Below are positions 33,121 through 44,400 of a stretch of DNA of 45,066 bases, in pieces; within the stretch, counting starts at the first letter, position 1; the number at the start of each line of letters is the position of its first letter. The translations under genes and the position numbers were made by a program. A model generated the notes under the pieces. The model was not told where the DNA came from. It made no database searches and saw only the letters and a program-made list of their open reading frames with translations. The DNA is taken from assembly GCA_037178675.1 (NCBI GenBank), contig JAYMGJ010000477.1, positions 1 through 45,066 of the forward strand, read 5' to 3'. This stretch comes from Scleroderma bovista. Its lineage: Eukaryota > Basidiomycota > Agaricomycetes > Boletales > Sclerodermataceae.

Positions 33121-34113
33121 TCAGCTGAGTAATATACCAAAAATGCGAAAGGGATAGAGTAATACTGATGACAAGAGAGCATCAGTAAGCAAGGGATGAG
33201 TCACTGCACAGCAGAAGGAGTCATTGATGCACAGCCTAAGAAGTTTGATGGGGGGCTGTGTACCATCAGGAATTTGATGGGACAACAATGGGGAAGATCT
33301 GAGATTAATAGGGGGATTGATCCGAGACAAAACAGCCACAAGAAGGGTACCAGGGGTCCAGAGGTCTTTTGGGGGGTCAGCATACACTAAGGTATAGTGC
33401 ATGTGTTCTAGCACTGCTGAAGCGCAACCATGGGCTCCCTTGACGAGCTCTCTTCTGGGAAAGAACAAGAAAGGGTTCTTCTTCCTAATAGCACTATAAA
33501 GTATGTCATGGTGCTGGGGGACGTCGTCTGAAAGTAGGGAAGTGGATAGAGTATTGAATTCGACGCATCCAGGGAAGCAAGATGAACGACAGAGGAAGAT
33601 GGACATGGCAAGTATCTGGGAGGAAGGGACCATAGGCTGAGGGCTCAGGGGACACAGAGACGACCAGAGAAGACTTCTCAAGCTTGACAATAGACCTAAG
33701 ATGACCAAAGTACATCCTTGACGCAGGACTGACGAGGAGAACGCACTGACCGAGAACAAGAGGGACTGAGGGAGCAGGCTGGGAAGATATGTGCCAGGCA
33801 GTGCACGGGAACTCTGGGAGAGGCTGTCCTAAGAGCAGGACATAGTGGAGATCTGCAGCAATAGCGGAGAAATGATCCAGAGAAAATACGGACTCCATAG
33901 TGAGCGATGAAGCGAATGTCTGGATTGAGGGGGGAATATCTCTGTGGGAAATGAACAGATTTGCGTCGGAACTTGACAGGCAGATAGACCACGTTCTAGG
34001 CTCTCTGACAGTATAGTCATGTGCCTGATAGCTTCAGAAACAATGGAGCTATTCAAAATATTGGAATGCTGGCACTGGGCGCCTAAAAATGACATTTGGG
34101 CGCTAAAAATCAT
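33121..34113 (-). other. Weak minus-strand coding potential, unrecognised
   Basis: Overlapping minus-strand open frames cover this kilobase, including stretches that look protein-like (PVKFRRKSVHFPQRYSPLNP near 33,985 and LVKGAHGCASAVLEHMHYTL near 33,440). The better frame changes several times, as in a decayed gene. No motif or family was identified and chance is possible. Confidence 0.2.
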
Positions 34114-34883
34114 TTCTTCTCTTTCTCCTTCATTTCTCCATCAATTCTTTGGCTTCTTTGATCATTCTGGTATGGGAGTTGGATTGCAGATGTGTGCATT
34201 CCTTTCTCATACCACAATTGATGTTATTCCTTCAGTTTCTTCTGCTTCTTGGCAGTTCTTGTGCAAGGGATGACTGCCAGACATTGGCATTCATCTCTTG
34301 CTCCAGAATAGTCTTCTTGTGTGATAGATGGCTATGATGAGGGTCTGTCGTGCTTATCCTTCACATAAGGATCATTTGATATAGGCATTATCTTCCATGT
34401 TCACTGTACCAAACCTGTTTGGTGCGTGAGAGCGGCGGGACAAGGTCGGTGGTGGAGAAGGGCAGGCAGCGTGGGAAGCAACTGTGCTACAGGGAATTGT
34501 GTAATTAATCCCGCAATGGAAAGAAGGGCGGGCGGCAGGCAATGCCGCCCTGCAATGTTGCCAACAGGTCACGTATACCACCCAGAATGGTAAGGGGGGG
34601 AGGAGACAAGAAACGGACAAGGAAGAGATGACTTGGGGCAATATTTAACGCTGGTGGTGGGGCATTAGAGTTATCAAGCCTTAGTTGACTTAATGAGACA
34701 AGTAACCATTCAGTTTAGTAATACTTATATAATGGGAACCACAGGTGGTTGCAGTCTCACGTGACTTGCCATATTGAGGCATAGTGTATTATCTAATGTT
34801 GAAGGTTTGGTTGGAGTGCAAATATTCAGTACAAAAACTTTTGAGTAGGATTGACCACCAAATAATGCTAATAAGAAAAGTGC
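34114..34883. other. Intergenic, nothing recognised
   Basis: Short open frames only, none with recognisable motifs. Confidence 0.3.
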
Positions 34884-35269
34884 TAAATACAAAGGGAGAA
34901 TACATGAGTGTGTACCATTGAAATGGAGCAAATGAGGAGCCAAGATGGAGCCAAAAAAAAGAATGTGTATGGGGGGCTCGAACCGACACCTTAGGTAAAA
35001 AGAAGAGGGACATCAACCGTTATGCCATCAAGCCATGGATAGTGTCATCGTCAACATAAATATGACCAAACTTAAGCATTCAGTCATATTTACATTGTTG
35101 ATGATGATATTGTTGCATTTATAGTCTAATGGTTGACATCCCTCTTCTTTTTACCTAAGGTGTCAGTTTGAGCCCCCCCCCCCATGCACACACTTTTTTT
35201 GGCTCCATCTTGGCTCCTCATTTGCTCCATTTCAATGGTACACACTCATGTATTCTCCCTTGGTATTTA
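34884..35269. repeat. 386-bp palindrome with tRNA-like promoter boxes (SINE-like)
   Basis: The left arm (34884-35066) is the near-perfect inverse of the right arm (about 35087-35269). Shared blocks include GGTACACACTCATGTATTCT, CATCTTGGCTCCTCATTTGC and CCTCTTCTTTTTACCTAAGG. On the minus strand the left arm reads TGGCATAACGG (A-box-like, ~35026) and, 32 nt later, GGTTCGAGCC (exact B box). The right arm has the diverged plus-strand versions TAGTCTAATGG and AGTTTGAGCC. This spacing is that of a tRNA gene, so each arm looks like a tRNA-derived SINE, arranged head to head. The tail is not poly(A). The anticodon is uncertain. Confidence 0.6.
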
Positions 35270-35412
35270 CAGCTGTTCCCAAGTATAATGAGATTGCGTG
35301 TGTTTGTTCAAGTCGCGAGTCGTGTGCTTTCAAATTGGGAACAGCCTCTGCAGTGCCCTCACCCCTGGCCTTACTGTGCATCGTCACCACCCCTGCTGCA
35401 CCGTGAAGCACT

Positions 35413-38400
35413 ATGGATGCTTCAAATGACTCTGATTCTGTTGAAGATGTCACACTTGTGGAAGAAAAGGACAATACTGGTTGTGAGAGCCACGACAAAT
35501 TCCTCAGTGGTATGTACAGTTACTCAATGATGCTAGCCTATGATCATGCTACACTCACACCTGATAGTGACCGAAGAAATGCAGTGGTATACCTTCATAG
35601 ATGACTGTTATGACCATGTCCAACTCCGGATCATATCCAGTTACTCCGGTCACATCGCAGCTCTACAGCTCTACTCCGGTCGCTCATCTCCTACTCCGGT
35701 CGCGCTCACGCAGATAACCTTCCGTTAAGCACGACCCTTGGTCTATGCTCCATTCGCTCGTTACCACACTTCGCCGTTTACCCTGCCTTGACGTGAGTTC
35801 TCCGTGAACTTGATATATCCTATACCTTGTAGCATTTTCACCGGACCTGATTTATTTTACACGGACCTGACTTTATTTTCACCGGACCTGACCTAGTCCT
35901 AACTCCGGTCATCCCTTGTCCGCTATTAGGTTGTTTACTTGTCACCGTATGTACTCGACCCTAGTTTCTACTTAGTATAAGTACCCTCTAGTTTATCCTG
36001 TACTCCTCAGTCTGAAATCAACTTAGTCACTACTCCAGTCTCTGTCTGTCTCCGTCTCCGTTTCCGTCTCTATCACCTTGACCGGAACCTACGCAAGGGA
36101 TCAACGCATGTCGTCCTTGTCGTTGAATCCAAGCGGTCACCAACTCCGGCCGGACTAATCCCTCGTCCAGCCCTCTGCCCTCTTCCTTCGTCCGCACTCG
36201 TCCGGACTTGACCGGACCCCCTACCGGAGTAGACCCGGACTTGACAGTATTTCAGACTCACACTTGTGTGGGTTCACTGTTCCATACCTTGTACGCAAAC
36301 TAGCTTCTACTTCTTATGACTATGACTACGCGCTCTCGTGCTCGTACCGCTGCAGCACTTGCTGAAGAAGCAGGTGCAGTCGACGACCTCCACCTCTCTG
36401 CTGCTCATCAAGCCCTGTCTAACTGCAGGCAACCTCTGGCTTTAGTTAGCCAATTCCGGAGCTTCACAGCTCGAAACCCTACAGCGCCTTTGACTCCGTG
36501 TCGAGATGCTGCGTCTCAGAGCCTTCGTGGTTCTGCAGACTTAGGTCACCATGAATCCGTTTCTGGTGATCGATTCCCCTACCATCGCGACCCCACTCCG
36601 GAACGTCGCGAACCTGCCCATCACCAGTGGTTTGGCCCCGAGGACGGACCCGGAGATGATCCGGACGACCCCGGAGATGGCGACAACAATGATGACAACA
36701 ATGATGACTTTGTCGACGCCATGGATGAGCTAGACCCTGGTCTGGCTGTCTTCCAAAATTTAGCAGTCGCCGTCAATCGCCTCTCCCGCTCCTCCCGCCG
36801 GACCAATGACGCCTCTTCCTCCCGTGCCAAAGTCCGTGAACCAGACACCTTCGACGGTACAGATCCCAAAAAGCTCAGGACCTTCTTGGTCCAGTGTGAG
36901 CTCTGTTTCCAGGATCGAGCCAAGGCATTCCGCCTTGATAGGGCAAAGGTAACTTTCGCCCAATCATATCTAAAAGGGATGACCCTAGAATGGTTCGAAC
37001 CGGACCTACTGCACTCCGGTGATCCGGCTGACCGTCCACTCTGGATGGACAGTTGGGTCCACTTTGTCACTGAGCTCCAGAACACCTTTGGCTCACAACC
37101 CCATCGCTGATGCTGAACATCAGCTCGAGCATCTCCGGATGAAGGACGCACACCGTGTTACACGGTATATCGTGGACTTCAACCGCCTCGCCTCCCAGGT
37201 CCAGGACTACGGAGATGGCGCGCTCCGCCACCTATTCTACTCCGGTCTCCCGGATCGTCTCAAGGACGAAATTGCTCGAGTCGGGAAACCCCTGACTCTA
37301 CATGGGTTGAGGGCTCTTTGTCAAGAGATCGACGCGCGCTATTGGGAGCGCAAAGACGAGATCTCCCGTACGACGAAGAGCCAGCCTACCTCGTCCACCC
37401 CCAAGCCCTCCAACTCCGGAGGCAACACCCCCAAGCCCGGTCAGGCCAAGACCGGCAACTCCCCCAGCTCCGCCAACACCTCTGGCTCGTCAAAGACGAC
37501 CAGCAACCAGTCCTCGTCCGGCTCCAAACCGGACTTGACCAACAAGCTTGGTAAGGACGGGAAGCTAACCGCAGACGAGCGCAAAAGGCGTCTGGACAAC
37601 AACCTCTGCATGTTCTGCGGAGGTACCGGTCATTTCGCGGACAACTGTCCAAAAAAGACCAAAAAGGCCAAGGCTCGCGCTGTGGCCATCGCTGCAGAGT
37701 CCGGTAAGACGGACTCTACTAACTCGGGTGCCAACTCCGAGTCAAAAAAAGAGTAAGCAGCTCCCGGCCCTCCGCACAACCGGTGAGCTGCGTTGACTCC
37801 GGAAGTGCACCCAAGGAGGCCTGCCTCAACGCGTCCGCTCTTTACGATCCTAACTCCCTTATGCCACATGTTATCCTCTTACCATTTGACTTACCTAAAA
37901 CTCGCGCTCTTGTGGACTCCGGGTCCACACATTGCTTTGTAGATATACAATTCGCGCACAAAAACAATATTACCACCTACTCCGTTCCTCCGATTACACT
38001 CCGGCTCTTTGACGGTACATCAAACTTTGTAATCACTCAAGCTGTCGATTTATCAGTGAAATTCCCCGCATCCGGTGATGTCACCCCTATGACTTTTTAC
38101 CTCGCTCCGTTAGATTCTGAATGCTCGATTGTCCTTGGACATAACTGGCTCACCCGCTACAATCCGTTGATTGACTGGGTACTGAGCAGTTTAACTTTCC
38201 GGACCCTTGCACCAAGTTTGCTAGCGCCCCCGTCGACTCCCTCTCCGGTTCAGTCCGGTAACCCTGTCTCCGGCCTCTCCGGCCAATCTGACCCCGGCCC
38301 CGTGCCATCTGTCGACACTCCGGTTTGCACCCCTCTGCACATCTCCCTGATTAACGCAGCCGCATTCGTGCGTGCGTGCAAATTAGAGGGATCTACCAAA

Positions 38401-41400
38401 TACCAACTTCAGCTGCGTCCCTCCGACCCAGCAAAGGCTCGTTCTTCCTCCGCCTCTACTCCGCTGGACCTGGACATCGTCCCTCCAGAGTATCGCGATT
38501 ATGCGGATGTGTTCAGCAAGGCAAAGGCCTCTCAACTTCCCCCGCATCGCGACTACGACTTGAAGATCGACCTTGAAGAAGGTACTTCCCCACCTCTGGG
38601 AACCCTCTACTCACTGTCTCCGGTTGAGCTCTCCGCTCTCCGGACCTTCATCGACAAGAATCTTAATACAGGTTTCATCCGTCCTACCGCTTCCTCCCAT
38701 GCTGCTCCGGTCCTCTTCATAAAAAAGAAGGACAGCTCACTCCGCCTCTGCGTTGACTTCCGAGGCCTAAACAAAATCACCAAAAAGGATCGCTATCCAC
38801 TCCCCCTAATCTCTGACCTACTAGACTCCCCAAGCCGTGCTAAGATCTACTCGAAGATCGACCTCCGGCATGCGTACCATCTAGTCCGGATTGCTCCGGG
38901 TGATGAATGGAAGACCGCCTTCCGCACGCGCTATGGGTCTTACGAGTGGTTAGTAATGCCCTTTGGCCTCACTAACGCCCCTGCAGCCTTCCAGTGCTTT
39001 GTCAACACCATCTTCGCTGACATGCTAGATGTCTGCGTCGTCGTGTACCTCGACGACATCCTCATCTACTCCGAGGATATGGAGTCCCACCAGCAGCACG
39101 TCCGGGAAGTACCCCGCCGTCTCCGGTTGCATGGCCTCTTCGCCAAACTGGAGAAATGTGAGTTCCACTCAGACTCGGTAGAGTATCTTGGCTACCGCCT
39201 ATCTCCTGACGGTCTAACTATGTCTCCGGACAAAATCCAGACCATCTCCGACTGGCCTGAACCTCGAAAGGTAAAGGACATCCAGTCCTTCCTAGGCTTC
39301 GCCAATTTCTACCGCCAGTTTATATTCAACTACTCGGACATTGTGGTCCCTCTCACCCGGCTCACCCGGAAAGACGCTCCTTGGAACTTCTCCGAGGACT
39401 GTCGACGTTCCTTCAACGCTCTCAAGCATGCCTTCACCACCGCGCCCATCCTCACCCATTTCATTCCGGATACCCCTATTATTGTGGAAACTGACGCCTC
39501 TGACTACGCTGTCGCTGGCATCTTGTCTATCACCTGCGCCGACGGAGAGATTCGTCTGGTCGCATACTACTCCCGGACCTTGACTGCTCCGGAGTTAAAC
39601 TACGACACCCACGATAAGGAACTACTTGCTATCTTCGAAGCATTCCGGAACTGGTGCCACTACCTTGAAGGTTCCGCCTCTCCTATCGACGTCATCACGG
39701 ACCACAAGAATCTCAAGTATTTCTCCACCTCAAAAGTACTGTCCTGCCGGCAAGCCCGGTGGTCTGAATTTCTCTCTCAATTTAATCTTGTCATTCATTT
39801 CCGCCCCGGAAAACTCGGTGCCAAGCCGGATGCTCTCACTAGATGATGGGACGTCTACCCCAAAGAGGGGGATAGTGGCTACGCCCGGGTTAATCCCCAC
39901 AATCTTAGGCCGGTGTTCACTCAAGAACAGCTCTCTAACTCTCTTCGCGCTACTTATTTAGAGTTTCCGGTCCTCCGTGCAGTCGCAATCATGGACGTGG
40001 AAACACTCCACAGCGACATCCTTTCTGCACTACCCTCTGATCCCGTTGCCCAGGTCCACCTCGCAGATCCACCGGACTCTCGCTGGTCCACCGACGAAGC
40101 TGGATTCCTTCGACTAGACGGTCGTATATACGTACCGGACTTGGATGATCTCCGTCTCCGGGTACTCCGGTATCGACACGATCACCCACTCGCTGGTCAC
40201 TTTGGGCAAAACCGGCCTCTAGAGCTAATCCGGCATGAGTATACCTGGCCTGGTCTCCGGACCTTCGTCAAGGATTACGTCCAGTCATGTACCTCTTGCG
40301 CACGAGCTAAGACACCGCGCCATAGACCCTACGGGTTGCTGAAACAGCTCCCTGTACTGGAGAAGCCTTGGAACTCCATCTCAATGGACTTCATAGAGCA
40401 ACTCCCTTCATCTACTGGCTTTACCGCCATCCTGGTCGTGGTAGACAGGCTTTCTAAACAAGCCATTTTCATCCCTACTCATGACACCATCACTAGCCCG
40501 GAGCTCGCAAAGCTCTTTTTACTCCACGTGTTCTCCAAGCACGGTGTTCCCACCCACGTCACCTCAGATTGTGGTACCGAGTTTGTCTCACACTTCTTCC
40601 GGTCACTCGGAAAGGCCCTCGACATGCGCCTCCACTTCACCTCCGGTTACCACCCGGAGGGCGATGGCCAGACAGAGCGGTCTAACCAGACACTGGAACA
40701 GTACCTCCGCATCTACTGCAACTACCAGCAGGACAACTGGGTGGACTTACTCCCATTGGTGGAGTTTGCATACAACAACGCACCTAGTGCTACCACCGGA
40801 GTCTCACCATTCTTCGCTAACAAAGGTTATCATCCTAACATCTCCGTCTATCCGGAGCGCGATATGACCTCTGCACGGGCTCGTGACTACGCAGTCGACC
40901 TCGAGTCGCTGCACCAATACCTTCGAGAAGAAATGGCCAACGCGCAACTTCGCTACCAAGGTCCGGCTGATGCCAAACGTACTCCGGCACCGGACTTCAA
41001 AGTAGGCGATCAAGTATACGTGAAAGCCAAGTACTTCCGGTCTACTTGACCATCCAAAAAGCTATCGGAAAAGAATCTTGGGCCCTACACTATCATAGCA
41101 CAAGTAGGCTCTCTCTCTTTTACGCTACATCTTCCAGATTCCATGCGCGCCATTCATCCCGTCTTCCACGTCTCCCAACTCGAACCGGCCACACCCAACA
41201 CCATACCGGACCGGATACAACCTCCTCCGCCACCGGTCGAAGTAGATGGTGAACCAGAGTTCGAGATCTCTGAGATCCTCGACTCCAAGGTCGACCGTCG
41301 ACGAAAATCGTGCAAGTTACTCTACTTGGTGCGATGGTCCGGTTACGAAGGAACTGATGAAGAAACGTCATGGCTTCTCGCCACTGAACTTGGCAACGCT

Positions 41401-44400
41401 ACAGAACTCTTAGAAGATTACCATGTCCGGTACCCGGACAAACCCGGACCACTTGCGTCCATGTAGTATTACTCTCGCCTCCGTTTCCCTTATCTGTTTC
41501 CCTTATCTGTTTCTCTTATCTGTTTCACTCTGTAATATCACCCACTCTCAAATCCAGCCACTTTTCTCTATAAACAAAAAAAGTAAAACTAAATTACATT
41601 TTCTATTTACAAGGAGTCCGGACTGGACCACCTACTCCGGCACACCGCTGCCAGGGTTCTCCTGCTCCTCATGGAGCCCCTGGACTTCTTGTTCGACCTC
41701 CTCCGGGTCGACCTCCGCCTCGCTGTCCTCCGACTCCTCGTCCTCGTCCCAGGGCGCCGTAAAGAAACGACACTCCTCGAGAAAAGTCTCGAGGCCGGCC
41801 GTCAGCCGCTCGTTTCCCCTCGCCACCGAGCGAGTGGCGTCTGTGACCCGGCGCATCTGCCCGGTCATCTCCTCGACGGCCCCGGTCAACCGGTCCAGTC
41901 ATTCCAGGAACAGCCCAGGGTCAAACCCGGACCGTTTCCCAGACAGCCCCGGTACTTCGACGATGTCGTCGTCGTCGGCAACCTTCGCCGCCGTCTTCTT
42001 CTTCTTGCGCTTCTCGCCTCCTCGCGGTGACGTCGCCACCTCCTTCTCCTTCGCTTTGCCCTTTTCTTTGTCCTCTACCGGACCCGGACCTCCTACCTCC
42101 GGCCACTCGCACCGCTCCTTGAGCCCGGCGCACTTCATGCACGCGCGCTGCTTGGGCCTTTCCGGGTCTCGTTCGCACTTGGCCTTGTGCTTTGCACAGC
42201 GGACACACCTGCCAGGAAGTTAAATAAAAAAGCAAAAAAATATATAGGTTACTTACCGGACGTCGCTCCGGTCTCCACTCGGACCCGCCTCCGGTTCCTC
42301 CCTTGCTCGCTTCTTTGACGCCTCCTGCGCCATCGCTCTCTGCCTCGCGGCGACCTCTGCAGCCCTCCATTGCACCTCCGCCCTGTCCTTCTCCGCCTGC
42401 TCCCGCACTTGGCGTTCCGCCTCCGCCTTCGCTCTCTCCGCCTCCTCTCGTGCTCTCACCTCCACCTCCTCACGTGCTCGTCTCTCCGCCTCTTCCCTGC
42501 GCTGCTTCTCCTCCCTCTTCACTTGCTTGCGACGACGGCGCTCCTTCGCCTTGGTGTCGAGAACGTCGGACTCGTCCTCGCTACTGGACTGTAACTCCGG
42601 TGTTGGGGCCTTCGTCCAGTCCTTGGACTTGGTGGCAGCAGGGGCGGCGGGGCTGACGGACTTGGCAATGGCAGACATGTTCAGATAGCAGTAAATTGGG
42701 GGTAAAGGCAAAACCGGTCTGAGCTTTATAGATCCAGAATTCGTACTCAGACATTAACTCCAGACTCCGCATTGTCTTAGGCGACCACACGTCAGCCTCG
42801 TTGGGGCCTCATGGGTTCGGCCCCTAAAAGGGGGATACTGTTACGACCATGTCCAACTCCGGATCATATCCGGTTACTCCGGTCACATCGCAGCTCTACA
42901 GCTCTACTCCGGTCGCTCATCTCCTACTCCGGTCGCGCTCACGCAGATAACCTTCCGTTAAGCACGACCCTTGGTCTATGCTCCATTCGCTCGTTACCAC
43001 ACTTCGCCGTTTACCCTGTCTTGACATGAGTTCTCTGTGAACTTGATATATCCTATACCTTGTAGCATTTTCACCAGACCTGATTTATTTTACACGGACC
43101 TGACTTTATTTTCACCGGACCTGACCTAGTCCTAACTCCGGTCATCCCTTGTCCGCTATTAGGTTGTTTACTTGTCACCGTATGTACTCGACCCTAGTTT
43201 CTACTTAGTATAAGTACCCTCTAGTTTATCCTGTACTCCTCAGTCTGAAATCAACTTAGTCACTACTCCAGTCTCTGTCTGTCTCCGTCTCCGTTTCCGT
43301 CTCTATCACCTTGACCGGAACCTACGCAAGGGATCAACGCATGTCGTCCTTGTCGTTGAATCCAAGCGGTCACCAACTCCGGCCGGACTAATCCCTCATC
43401 CAGCCCTCTGCCCTCTTCCTTCGTCCGCGCTTGTCCGGACTTGACCAGACCCCCTACCGGAGTAGACCCGGACTTGACAATGACACATATATCCCAGAGG
43501 ACTGTTCTGTGCTGTCCACACCTATCGCTAGCCCTGTCAAACCCTCACCAAAGAAGGGAAGAAGGGGCCGCAAGCGTAAGCAGTCTGAAAATGAATCCCC
43601 GTCTTCTCAGGTACCCATGACTACAAAGAAGAAGAAGAAAGGGGTGTCAAAGACAGCTGTCTTTGATATCGATGAGGATGAAGTTGCTGAGCCACCACCA
43701 CAATCCATCACCGCACATCTTCATCTTGAAACCACTGTTGAAGTCCCAGGTCGGCCTGGACGAGGCAAATCAGCATCAACATCAGTTCGACTCCGGCAGT
43801 GCAACCCGTTTATTTTCACTGTAAAGGACACCTATGACATCTTCATTGATGCAGTTGCAGACGCTGCAGATACAATGTTGTGGCATTTAGCCATGTCCCA
43901 TCTGTGCTGGCGCTTCGAAACGCCAGCTAATCTCCAACCGAAACTCCTGATGAATGAAGTTGGCTATACGGCAATGATCACTGCTGTCAAGTCACGTCAA
44001 AAGGACCAAGTTATCTTCCTGTACATTCCCGAGCCAGTTTCACATGAAAAGGTATGTTTGATACTATGGATATTGTCGTGTTGACTGAGATTTTACAGCC
44101 TATGATTGATGTGTCAAGCAAGGGGAAGTACTCAATGTCCGTAACTCAGGAAGCGGATGACATCTCGTCACAATCGTCCTCTCTGAAGTCTCAAATTGTG
44201 AGTGTTCTATTGAGCTGTTAGCATGTTTCTTCTGCTGAAATATGACCAGAATTGGCTGCGAAACTGTGCTGGAGGCGAGCTCCAGCAGCTTGAAGAGAAG
44301 TATCCAGTTGGTAACCACCCGTGCTTTCCCAACAAGCAGATATATGTGTCAGATGGGCTTTATTGGGAGCTCACACAGCTCTGTCTTCAGGTTTGGGCTA

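Larger units (their letters stand above)
35606..43479 (+). mobile_element. Full-length Ty3/gypsy chromovirus
   Basis: The element is 7.9 kb with 641-bp LTRs at both ends (TGTTA(T/C)GACC...GGACTTGACA) and an exact 5-bp target duplication ATGAC (35601-35605 and 43480-43484). Order: 5' LTR, self-priming site, gag with CCHC knuckle, -1 frameshift signal, protease, RT, RNase H, integrase, chromodomain, antisense Zn2Cys6 gene, polypurine tract, 3' LTR. This matches Tf1/sushi-type chromoviruses. The LTRs differ at only about 10 sites by eye, nearly all at CpG, so it is young. Coding damage is light: one frameshift in gag and two TGAs in pol. Confidence 0.95.

Noticed and set aside
34975..35045. Functional tRNA gene on the minus strand
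   Set aside because: A and B boxes fit, but I could not form a convincing acceptor stem or assign an anticodon, and the sequence is part of a larger repeat.
36621..37151. 176-residue minus-strand frame across gypsy gag
   Set aside because: Opposite-strand shadow of gag; no motif and no splice or start context.
41423..42223. 266-residue plus-strand open frame after gypsy pol
   Set aside because: It is Ser/Pro/Arg-rich shadow of the antisense Zn2Cys6 gene, which has a consistent intron and motif.
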